The notes under the pieces are model-generated. The model searched no databases and was not told where the DNA came from. It saw only the letters and a program-made list of their open reading frames with translations. A program made the position numbers and the translations under genes. From JAWOGN01 sp046496815 (GTDB lineage: Bacteria > Desulfobacterota > DSM-4660 > Desulfatiglandales > Desulfatiglandaceae): a stretch of DNA of 7,045 nt. This document shows positions 1-6,276 of this stretch, piece by piece. The stretch lies in the NCBI GenBank assembly GCA_046496815.1, contig JAWOGN010000300.1, forward strand, positions 1-7,045, in the 5' to 3' direction. Each line of letters begins with the position of its first letter. Position 1 is the first letter of the stretch.

Positions 1-341
1 GGATCTAAACGCAATCTTTTATCCACTGAATGTTTCGGATCAACCTTAAACTCCTTTTCGATTAAGGGCACTATTTTATCCACATCACTCGGGAAGTATG
101 TAATTACCCTTACACCCGCCAAGTCAGTGATGCCATTGAACAGGGCATCAGGTGCCTCTCCTTCTCTGATTATTTTTTCTCTAAGTTCCTCCGGCCCCTT
201 CTCTCTGCTTGTGATCGAATGTGGGACGATTCCCCTGGAACTGAGAACAGACGAAAGGAGTTCCCTCGCCTTTCCTGATAGAAGCCTATACGTATCCCTT
301 TGTTCCGAAACATATTTTTCTATGACTTCATCAACATTCAT
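1..341 (-). CDS. RelA/SpoT-domain protein, probable (p)ppGpp synthetase, 5' part only (runs off left edge)
   Basis: The minus strand here encodes about 113 residues of an N-terminus that continues beyond the window. It reads like a stand-alone RelA/SpoT nucleotidyltransferase (small alarmone synthetase type), a family that transfers pyrophosphate from ATP to GTP or GDP. Numbered from the chosen start, a helical N-terminus is followed by SITSREKGPEELREKI (residues 42-57), which matches the ATP-binding R-x-K...K pattern, with R46, K48 and K56. Next comes ITDLAGVRVITYF (71-83), matching the D-x-x-G-x-R strand whose Asp (D73) binds magnesium in this family, and then SVDKR near 105. No HD hydrolase domain precedes it, so it is not a full-length long RelA/SpoT. 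The start at 341 has GAAGG eight bases upstream. Two earlier in-frame ATGs (356 and 368) have no good ribosome site, and a TGA lies just beyond them. The gene starts 114 bases downstream of groEL on the same strand. Domain assignment is fairly sure; catalytic activity cannot be judged because the GTP-binding half is missing. Confidence 0.75.
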   Translation of the reverse strand, partial: MNVDEVIEKYVSEQRDTYRLLSGKARELLSSVLSSRGIVPHSITSREKGPEELREKIIREGEAPDALFNGITDLAGVRVITYFPSDVDKIVPLIEKEFKVDPKHSVDKRLRLD

Positions 342-455
342 TAAAAAAGCCTTCATGTATTTGGGCATGGCCCCCGGGGCACACTGTCAAAGCGCTGTTA
401 ATTCATACGAAAAACCGCTTTTCCCTAAATACTCGTTGGGTGCCTGTGAGAACCA

Positions 456-2078
456 TTAATACATATCCTCTGATGGCATGGCGGGCGCGGAGGATTTCCC
501 TTTTTTAGGCTTTTCAGCAACCATCGCCTCTGTAGTCATAAGAAGGCCGGCCACGGATGCTGCATTTTGAAGCGCAAATCGCGTTACCTTGGTCGGATCC
601 ATAATACCGGCCTTTATGAGATCTTCATAAATCCCTGTCTCGGCATTGAATCCAAAACCCCCTTCCCCTTCCCTGACGTGGTGAACCACCACGGAGCCCT
701 CAAAACCGGCATTGTTGGCGATCTGCCTCACAGGCTCTTCCAGGGCACGTTTAATGAGGTTAGCCCCGAGTTGTTCTTCGCCATGAAATTGGGTCTTTTC
801 AAGAACCTTCAGGGCACGCATATAGGCAACGCCGCCACCGGGAACCGTGCCTTCCTCCACGGCTGCACGCGTCGCATTGAGTGCATCCTCGACCCTGTCC
901 TTCTTCTCCTTCATTTCAGTCTCGGTGGCCGCGCCCACATGGATAACGGCCACACCCCCGATCAATTTCGCCAGGCGTTCCTGAAGCTTCTCCCTGTCAT
1001 AGTCGCTGGTGGTCTCTTCGATTTGCGCCTTGATCTGTTTTACACGCCCCTCCAGGGCCTTTCGGTCGCAACCCCCGTCAATGATCGTTGTGTTATCCTT
1101 GTCTATCGTAATGTGTTTGGCCGTGCCCAGGTCTTTCAGGGCAATGCTTTCCAGTTTGACACCCAGGTCCTCACTGATCACCCGGCCCCCTGTCAGGATC
1201 GCCATATCTTCCAGCATGGCCTTTCGCCTGTCACCGAAACCGGGGGCCTTAACCGCCGCACAACTCAAGGTCCCTCTCAACTTATTCACCACCAGGGTAG
1301 CCAGGGCCTCCCCTTCCACATCCTCTGCAACGATCAAGAGAGGTTTACCGCCTCTTGCAACCTGCTCTAAAATGGGAAGCAAATCTTTCATGACAGTGAT
1401 CTTTTTCTCATTTAAAAGGATATAGGGTTCCTCAAGATCAACCTCCATCTTTTCAGGATCTGTCACAAAGTACGGGCTCAGGTAACCCCTGTCGAACTGC
1501 ATCCCCTCAACGACCTTCAGAGTGGTCTCCATGACCTTGGCTTCTTCTACGGTAATCACACCTTCCTTGCCTACTTTTTCCATGGCATCGGCAATAATGT
1601 CTCCGATGGTGCGGTCGTTGTTTGCCGACATCGTACCAACCTGAGAGATTTCTTTTCTATCTTTTGTGGGTTTAGACATCTTTTTCAGTTCTGCAACCAC
1701 CATACCAACGGCCTTTTCAATGCCTCGCTTGATGGGCATGGGGTTGCCACCCGCGGCCAAAAGCTTAACCCCCTCACGATAGATGGCCTGTGCCAGGATT
1801 GTCGCCGTGGTGGTGCCGTCCCCGGCGACATCGGATGTCCTGGAAGCCACCTCCTTGATCATCTGTGCACCGATGTTTTCAAACTTGTCTTCCAGGTCAA
1901 TTTCCTTGGCAACGGTCACCCCATCCTTGCTGATCTTGGGAGACCCCCAGGATTTTTCAAGAAGGACATTTCGCCCTTTCGGTCCAAGCGTCACCTTCAC
2001 CGCGTCTGCCAGAATGTCCACACCTTTCATCATCTTCTCTCTTGCCTTTGCGCCATATTGAATCTCTTTTGTCGCCAT
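456..2078 (-). CDS. groL: Chaperonin GroEL (Cpn60), 60 kDa subunit
   Basis: Cytosolic group I chaperonin that forms a double seven-membered ring and folds proteins in an ATP-driven cycle capped by GroES. At 540 residues it has normal length, with no indels, so E. coli numbering can be used directly. ATPase residues are present: D52 in KDGVTV, D87 in GDGTTT (86-91) and D398 in RVEDAL. The family signature AAVEEGTVPGGG is at 405-416. Apical residues that bind substrate and GroES are kept (Y199, Y203, F204, L234, L237, L259, V264). The C-terminus is odd: after about residue 522 it reads EKPKKGKSSAPAMPSEDMY and has no Gly-Gly-Met repeats. The ATG at 2078 has an AAGGAGG site nine bases upstream, and groES ends 19 bases before it, so the two are surely co-transcribed. 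The identification is certain. Whether it is the main chaperonin or a second copy cannot be told from this window. Confidence 0.98.
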   Translation of the reverse strand: MATKEIQYGAKAREKMMKGVDILADAVKVTLGPKGRNVLLEKSWGSPKISKDGVTVAKEIDLEDKFENIGAQMIKEVASRTSDVAGDGTTTATILAQAIYREGVKLLAAGGNPMPIKRGIEKAVGMVVAELKKMSKPTKDRKEISQVGTMSANNDRTIGDIIADAMEKVGKEGVITVEEAKVMETTLKVVEGMQFDRGYLSPYFVTDPEKMEVDLEEPYILLNEKKITVMKDLLPILEQVARGGKPLLIVAEDVEGEALATLVVNKLRGTLSCAAVKAPGFGDRRKAMLEDMAILTGGRVISEDLGVKLESIALKDLGTAKHITIDKDNTTIIDGGCDRKALEGRVKQIKAQIEETTSDYDREKLQERLAKLIGGVAVIHVGAATETEMKEKKDRVEDALNATRAAVEEGTVPGGGVAYMRALKVLEKTQFHGEEQLGANLIKRALEEPVRQIANNAGFEGSVVVHHVREGEGGFGFNAETGIYEDLIKAGIMDPTKVTRFALQNAASVAGLLMTTEAMVAEKPKKGKSSAPAMPSEDMY

Positions 2079-2087
2079 TGCTTGGGT

Positions 2088-2094
2088 CCTCCTT
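2088..2094 (-). promoter_or_regulatory. Ribosome binding site of groEL
   Basis: The minus strand reads AAGGAGG, a perfect Shine-Dalgarno core, nine bases before the groEL ATG at 2078 and inside the 19-base gap after groES. It fixes the groEL start and implies strong independent initiation within the bicistronic message. Confidence 0.85.
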
Positions 2095-2097
2095 CAG

Positions 2098-2388
2098 TTA
2101 CTTTTCGATAATCCCTAGGATATCATCCTCTCTCATAATGAGATATTCAACACCATCGATTTTGATTTCATTGCCCGCATATTTGCCGAAAAGCACATGA
2201 TGACCCTTTTTGACTTCCAGGGGAATCCGTTTCCCGTTTTCATCCCATTTTCCGGGACCAACCGCCACGACCTTCCCCTCTTGTGGTTTTTCCTTAACCG
2301 TGTCCGGGATGATGATCCCGCCGGTGGTCTTCTTCTTCTCCTCAATTCCGACAACAAGCACCCTGTCGCTTAATGGCCTTATTTTCAT
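2098..2388 (-). CDS. groS: Co-chaperonin GroES (Cpn10)
   Basis: Heptameric lid of the GroEL chamber. The 96 residues match the family's usual length. It opens with MKIRPLSDRVLV, the typical first beta strand. The mobile loop spans about 17-32, and its hydrophobic tripeptide III (25-27, in TTGGIIIPD) docks onto the GroEL apical domain. The body carries EGKVVAVGPGKW (37-48) and HHVLFGKYAGNEIKIDG (63-79), and it ends with EYLIMREDDILGIIE, all standard for Cpn10. A GGAGG site lies six bases before the ATG. Only 50 bases separate it from the ftsH stop upstream, and groEL follows after 19 bases. No CIRCE inverted repeat is present in the upstream gap. An overlapping frame of 74 codons on the same strand is only a shadow. 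Confidence 0.98.
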   Translation of the reverse strand: MKIRPLSDRVLVVGIEEKKKTTGGIIIPDTVKEKPQEGKVVAVGPGKWDENGKRIPLEVKKGHHVLFGKYAGNEIKIDGVEYLIMREDDILGIIEK

Positions 2389-2394
2389 TTCTAT

Positions 2395-2399
2395 CCTCC
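2395..2399 (-). promoter_or_regulatory. Ribosome binding site of groES
   Basis: GGAGG on the minus strand, six bases before the groES ATG at 2388 and within the 50-base gap after the ftsH stop. It supports the chosen start. Confidence 0.8.
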
Positions 2400-2438
2400 G
2401 ATTTAAAATGTTTATGGGAAACTGAACGGCGTGCGATA

Positions 2439-4301
2439 CTACTGCGCCGGGGTTTTGCCAAGCATTTTTCTAAGCTCCTCCCCCTGTACAACTTCTTTCT
2501 GCGAAACGAGGTGGGCCAAGTCATCTAAAACATTCCGATGAGCGGTCAGGATTCCTCGCACCCTTTGATGGGCCTTCTCCATGACCTTGAATATTTCTTC
2601 ATCAATTTGGCCGGCTTTCTCTTCACTGTAGGTTTTACCGGGAGCAAAACTCTCCGGGAGGAACATAGGCTGACGAGCGCGCTCATAGGTCACCAATCCC
2701 AGGCGATCGCTCATGCCATATTCGGTGACCATGGACCGGGCAATGTCCGTGGCCCGCTGCAAGTCGTTTTGGGCCCCTGTGGAGATTTCTCCGAAAACCA
2801 GCTCCTCCGCTACCCTGCCGCCTAAGAGAACGGCCAGCCGGTCCAGCAGCTCCGAGCGGGTCATTAAGTAGCGGTCCTCGGTGGGTTGCTGTTGCGTATA
2901 TCCAAGCGCCGCGATCCCCCGGGGAATAATGGAGATTTTGTGCACCGGGTCGGCATGCTCAACAGACTCAGCCACAATCGCATGTCCGGACTCATGAAAG
3001 GCGACAATTTCTTTCTCCTGCGGATTCATCACCCGGTTCTTTTTCGCCAGACCCGCAACCACCCGGTCGATGGCCTCGTCGAAATCCGCCGACTCTACCG
3101 TTTCCTTGTCTTTCCGGGCAGCCAACAGCGCGGCCTCATTGATGAGGTTGGCCAGGTCGGCTCCCACAAATCCCGGGGTGCGGCCGGCGAGCATACGGAG
3201 GTCGACCTCGGGAGCTAATAGAACATTCTTGGAATGGATTTTCAGGATGGCTTCTCGCCCGTTGATATCCGGGCGGTCCACCAGGACCTGCCGGTCAAAC
3301 CGTCCCGGGCGCAACAAGGCAGGATCCAGGATTTCCGGCCGGTTGGTGGCGGCCATGATGATGACCCCTTTATTCGTTTCGAATCCATCCATCTCCACCA
3401 GGAGCTGATTGAGCGTTTGCTCTCGTTCATCATGTCCCCCCATGACATTCATTCCCCGGGCTTTCCCCAACGCATCCAGTTCATCGATGAAGATGATGCA
3501 GGGGGCCTGGCCGGCGGCCTGGGCGAACAGATCGCGAACGCGGGCTGCTCCTACCCCGACGAACATCTCCACAAACTCAGACCCGCTGATGCTGAAGAAA
3601 GGGACCTTTGCCTCCCCGGCCACAGCCCTGGCAAGAAGGGTTTTGCCGGTACCCGGCGGGCCGACCAGAAGCACCCCTTTGGGAATTCTTCCCCCCAGTT
3701 TCTGGAATTTCTCCGGATTACTCAAAAATTCCACGACTTCCTGGAGCTCTTCTTCGGCCTCATCGATTCCGGCCACATCGGCGAAAGTGACCTTGGTCTC
3801 GCTCTCGGCAAATATCTTGGCCTTGCTCTTGCTGAAAGACATCACCCCCATCCCCGGTCCCATTTTTTTCATGGCGTATCGCCAGATCAGGAAAAAAATA
3901 CCTAAGGGGATGATCCAGGAGAGAAGCGTGCTCAGGAATTTACTCTCATAGCGTCCGGAGTAAACGACCTTGCGTTCATCCAGTTCCTGCACCAGGTTGG
4001 GATCATTCACCCTGACCGTCGCAAACTTTTGGCCCGGCGTTCCCCTTAGCGTTCCAGTGATATTTTCCGGCCCGATGATCAATTTATTCACGTTGCCTTC
4101 AGCGATATATTGTTTAAATTGGCTGTAGGAAATGGTCTCCACTCTTCCAGAAAACAGGTGTTGTTGAACGTAGGTAAATAAAAGGAAGGCCATCAGGAAG
4201 TACCAGATGCTGAAACGAGCCTTAGGGGGCAAGGCATCCTTTTTCTTCTGGGGCTCCTTAAGACCGAAGAGGGAACCAAACTTATCTCTTAAATTTTCCA
4301 T
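2439..4301 (-). CDS. ftsH: ATP-dependent zinc metalloprotease FtsH
   Basis: Inner-membrane hexameric AAA+ protease that extracts and degrades misfolded membrane proteins and short-lived regulators. The 620 residues are a normal length. Two membrane helices lie at about 31-49 and 124-142 and flank a small periplasmic domain. The AAA+ module has Walker A GPPGTGKT (214-221), pore motif FVG (247-249), Walker B IIFIDELDALG (269-279) and the arginine fingers in RPGRFDRQ (331-338). The M41 peptidase part has the zinc motif HESGH (436-440; HEAGH is more usual) and the likely third zinc ligand D513 in TGAQNDL. All catalytic residues are present, so it should be active. The start at 4301 is bounded by an in-frame TAG four codons upstream. 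Its ribosome site is modest (AGGA ten bases upstream). groES follows 50 bases after the stop with no visible terminator, suggesting a shared transcript. Confidence 0.97.
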   Translation of the reverse strand: MENLRDKFGSLFGLKEPQKKKDALPPKARFSIWYFLMAFLLFTYVQQHLFSGRVETISYSQFKQYIAEGNVNKLIIGPENITGTLRGTPGQKFATVRVNDPNLVQELDERKVVYSGRYESKFLSTLLSWIIPLGIFFLIWRYAMKKMGPGMGVMSFSKSKAKIFAESETKVTFADVAGIDEAEEELQEVVEFLSNPEKFQKLGGRIPKGVLLVGPPGTGKTLLARAVAGEAKVPFFSISGSEFVEMFVGVGAARVRDLFAQAAGQAPCIIFIDELDALGKARGMNVMGGHDEREQTLNQLLVEMDGFETNKGVIIMAATNRPEILDPALLRPGRFDRQVLVDRPDINGREAILKIHSKNVLLAPEVDLRMLAGRTPGFVGADLANLINEAALLAARKDKETVESADFDEAIDRVVAGLAKKNRVMNPQEKEIVAFHESGHAIVAESVEHADPVHKISIIPRGIAALGYTQQQPTEDRYLMTRSELLDRLAVLLGGRVAEELVFGEISTGAQNDLQRATDIARSMVTEYGMSDRLGLVTYERARQPMFLPESFAPGKTYSEEKAGQIDEEIFKVMEKAHQRVRGILTAHRNVLDDLAHLVSQKEVVQGEELRKMLGKTPAQ

Positions 4302-4327
4302 TGGCTCTTTTTCCTATTGGATGGCAT
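4289..4327 (-). other. Possible 12-codon leader peptide overlapping the ftsH start
   Basis: The minus strand carries a GGGAGG core, three bases, then ATG at 4327, opening a short frame (MPSNRKKSQWKI, stop TAA) that ends 13 bases inside ftsH in another frame. Its ribosome site looks stronger than that of ftsH itself but is closer to the ATG than is ideal. Overlap of this kind could couple or restrain ftsH translation. This is an inference; chance occurrence is quite possible. Confidence 0.25.
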
Positions 4328-4394
4328 ATTCCTCCCTTCATACTTACAAACATTGATATCCACGAAAAAATCCTTGGTTGACCTTTGGTGCCTG
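4302..4394 (-). other. ftsH leader region
   Basis: This non-coding stretch of 93 bases separates the receiver-domain remnant from ftsH and would be the natural place for an ftsH promoter. I see no convincing -35/-10 pair, no sigma-32-type pair (CTTGAA with CCCAT) and no CIRCE repeat. The only notable element is the GGGAGG site and the short overlapping frame next to the ftsH start. Confidence 0.4.
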
Positions 4395-4622
4395 CTACCC
4401 TCCCATCACCTCCTGCATTTTCTCCGACGGTGTCGCCCGAGAGAATGGCTTTTGAACAAAAGTTCGGGCGCCTGCTTCCAGGATTTTTTGTGTCGGCCCT
4501 TCAAGGGAATAGCCACTGCACACGATTCCTTTTGGATTCGGGCGGGTTCCCATGCGAAAAGGACAAACCGCTTTCCCATTCATATCAGGCGAAAGAATAT
4601 CAAGAATGGGCGGGAGGTAAAA
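4395..4622 (-). pseudogene. Remnant of a response-regulator receiver domain (C-terminal part)
   Basis: Translation of the minus strand from just behind the GH130 stop gives 75 codons to a TAG. They resemble the second half of a receiver (REC) domain as found at the C-terminus of hybrid histidine kinases. LDILSPDMNGKAV (residues 7-19 of the fragment) corresponds to the phospho-acceptor strand and loop, with Asp at codon 4601-4599. CSGYS (35-39) carries the conserved Ser/Thr, and FVQKPF (55-60) carries the conserved Lys. The segment between them (20-31) matches poorly and seems one codon short. The first half of the domain, with its acidic pair, and any sensor or kinase part are missing. The only ATG (4583) falls after the Asp, and no ribosome site is evident. 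It therefore looks like a decayed gene end rather than a working protein. It lies in the same frame as the preceding GH130 gene, separated only by that gene's TGA. Confidence 0.7.
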
Positions 4623-6104
4623 TCACGAACCTACCGCGCACATACAGTTAAGCAACTCTCTGACTTCAACAGTGGCTAGGCCGGATGCAATATCAGACAT
4701 CCCATAGGGAATGACCAGCTCGCTATTGTGGAAAATCGCACCGCAGGTGTAAACGACATTGGGTACATACCCCTCGCGCTCTCCCTCATGCGGTACAAGT
4801 AACGGCGCTTCAAGACCGGCGATGACTCTTGCCGGGTTTTCAAGATCGAGCAGCATGGCGCCGATGCAATACTGCCGCATGGGTCCGACACCGTGGGTGA
4901 GCACGATCCAGCCTTTATCGGTTTCCAGGGGGGATCCGCAGTTGCCGATCTGAATGAACTCCCAGGGGCGTGTGGGCTCCTGGATGATTTCGGACTCCTG
5001 CCAGAAATGGATATTGTCTGAAAACATGATATGATTATTTTCACCGTCCTGGCGGGAAAGCATCACGTAGCTGCCGTCAATTTTGCGCGGGAAAAGCGCC
5101 ATGCCCTTGTTTTTTACTGCTTTGCCGTTGAGCGTGATAACTTTAAATTTGATAAAATCCTTTGTTTCAATCAGCTGCGGCAAGATCGTATTGCCGTTAT
5201 AGGCGGTATAGGTCGCATAATAGGTGACTTCACCGTTGTCATCAAAAAATTGTACGAACCGGGCGTCTTCAATGCCGTTGCTTTCGTTTTTCGAAACGGG
5301 AAAGATCACCCGTTCGGATATCCGGTGTTCGGGTCGGAAATTCATCTCATAATTGGAGTTGGCAAGCCAGTACATGATCTCGAAAGTTTTGTTTTGACGC
5401 GCCTCAGAGAAAACGGTTTTTGCACGAAGCGCTTCAATTCCTTCTTTGAATTCATTGTAGCTGAAATCTCCCGGCAACCGGTCAAGAATATAAGCTGTTA
5501 CCTCATTGCATACCTCCATTTCATTGAGCTTCAGCTGGAAGAGATGCCGGTCGTAAACCGGATTTAAACTGATGTCAGGCCTCTCGACATAATCGCTGGT
5601 CGGGTCGAAGATAAACGTATTGTCCCGGTCAAGGACGCCGCTTCGAAATACAATAGAGGAGACATGGCCTTCGCCGATTGCCCGCAGGCTCATGATAAAG
5701 CGTAAACTGCCTTTATCCAGATGGCTCTGATCAGGGTGCAGAACGATTGACGGGTTAAAAAGGGCTGCCGACTCGATGGAGTACTCCATCGTAAAGTAGG
5801 CCCCGATGAGTGCCCTTTTGGTCTCGCTGAGCGCGGCATCCCGTGGAATCTGATGTCTTACCTGATTCAGGTTGCGCTCAAAAACATGTCTGATGTCCTT
5901 GTGCCGCTCGGAAAAATCAAGCATGATTTGTGAAAGAAGATCTTCGGCCGTCGTGTCAGGCAACTCCGCTACGCGTTGAATGATTTTGGGTATGCGATCC
6001 CTCTTATCAGGAAGATGAAGCCGGGTGATGACCCGTGAAGTATCCCCTATGATCTTCTTTCCTTTTCTCTTAACTTTCAGCTTTCGAGGCTTTTTAGGGT
6101 GCAT
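4623..6104 (-). CDS. GH130-family glycosidase/phosphorylase, long form
   Basis: The C-terminal two thirds (about 250-487) match the five-bladed propeller of glycoside hydrolase family 130, whose members phosphorolyse or hydrolyse beta-mannosides in the cytosol. Visible motifs are GIEDARFV (277-284), with the family's catalytic Asp at 280, KGMALFPRKIDGSYVMLSRQ (333-352), GNCGSPLETDKGW (387-399), YVPNVVYTCGA (446-456) and YGMSD (467-471). Most family members read EDPR where this one has EDAR. At 493 residues it is far longer than the ~330-residue classical phosphorylases. The extra ~230 N-terminal residues begin with a very basic stretch (11 Lys/Arg in the first 17), followed by predicted helices. 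There is no signal peptide. AAGGA lies nine bases before the ATG, and an in-frame TAA lies five codons further up. It is a distant paralogue of the neighbouring GH130 gene and probably sits in one operon with it. Substrate, and phosphorylase versus hydrolase activity, cannot be decided by eye. Confidence 0.85.
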   Translation of the reverse strand: MHPKKPRKLKVKRKGKKIIGDTSRVITRLHLPDKRDRIPKIIQRVAELPDTTAEDLLSQIMLDFSERHKDIRHVFERNLNQVRHQIPRDAALSETKRALIGAYFTMEYSIESAALFNPSIVLHPDQSHLDKGSLRFIMSLRAIGEGHVSSIVFRSGVLDRDNTFIFDPTSDYVERPDISLNPVYDRHLFQLKLNEMEVCNEVTAYILDRLPGDFSYNEFKEGIEALRAKTVFSEARQNKTFEIMYWLANSNYEMNFRPEHRISERVIFPVSKNESNGIEDARFVQFFDDNGEVTYYATYTAYNGNTILPQLIETKDFIKFKVITLNGKAVKNKGMALFPRKIDGSYVMLSRQDGENNHIMFSDNIHFWQESEIIQEPTRPWEFIQIGNCGSPLETDKGWIVLTHGVGPMRQYCIGAMLLDLENPARVIAGLEAPLLVPHEGEREGYVPNVVYTCGAIFHNSELVIPYGMSDIASGLATVEVRELLNCMCAVGS

Positions 6105-6105
6105 A

Positions 6106-6276
6106 TCAGCATGTCCTTAGTGTCGATAGATACTTATAGACTGTATCATAAGTCTGTTCATCATAATTAATTTTCAATCCCAGCCTATCCTCGAGGTTGA
6201 TTTTTCGGTCTGCATTGATCCGGTAATGATCATCTATAGCGGCGGCCGGGAGTCCGAGAGGCAGAGCGCTACCAAT
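6106..6276 (-). pseudogene. Startless open frame, probable tail of a broken gene (CorC/HlyC-like?)
   Basis: Behind the first GH130 gene the minus strand stays open for 56 codons in a different frame, from two consecutive TGA codons (6282-6277) to a TGA at 6108-6106. There is no ATG or GTG in it. Its last 45 codons look protein-like: HYRINADRKINLEDRLGLKI followed by YDEQTYDTVYKYLSTL. This weakly recalls the transporter-associated domain at the C-terminus of CorC/HlyC (TlyC) proteins, where a 'sl.eln.rLGl.l...ydTv.G.v' pattern is usual. About 30 bases overlap the end of the GH130 gene. The likeliest reading is a 3' gene fragment left by a deletion. A short genuine gene with an unusual start, or chance, remain possible. 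The family link is tentative. Confidence 0.4.
6114..6118 (-). promoter_or_regulatory. Ribosome binding site of the long GH130 gene
   Basis: AAGGA on the minus strand, nine bases before the ATG at 6104. It lies inside the end of the preceding remnant frame, whose TGA is only one base from this ATG. Confidence 0.6.

Noticed and set aside
389..421. Inverted repeat AAAGCG/CGCTTT after groEL as a terminator
   Set aside because: It has a six-pair stem with a loop of about 21 bases and no clear run of T on the transcribed strand, which is too weak to call.
127..459. Plus-strand open frame of 110 codons
   Set aside because: It is antisense to the RelA/SpoT-domain gene and the end of groEL, and its translation resembles no family I know. 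The minus strand carries clear motifs.
567..1425. Plus-strand open frames within groEL
   Set aside because: They are antisense shadows of a certain gene with strong codon bias, and show no recognisable protein features.
2411..2418. CCCATAAA on the minus strand upstream of groES as a sigma-32 -10 element
   Set aside because: No CTTGAA-like -35 lies at a suitable distance upstream, so the match is probably chance.
3234..3951. Two long plus-strand frames (223 and 180 codons) opposite ftsH
   Set aside because: They lie opposite the conserved AAA+ module, and their translations look like reversed-strand noise rather than a protein family.
4623..4625. The in-frame TGA between GH130 and the receiver remnant as a selenocysteine or read-through codon
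   Set aside because: The GH130 domain is complete before the TGA, the downstream receiver half lacks its N-terminal half, and I see no SECIS-like hairpin right after the codon.
5031..5567. Plus-strand open frame of 178 codons opposite the long GH130 gene
   Set aside because: It is a shadow of the GH130 coding strand, with no family motif.
6132..6155. Short inverted repeats (ACTTAT/ATAAGT and AGACT/AGTCT) between the GH130 genes
   Set aside because: The stems are only five or six pairs, AT-rich, mutually exclusive and without a U-tract, and they fall inside the startless open frame.
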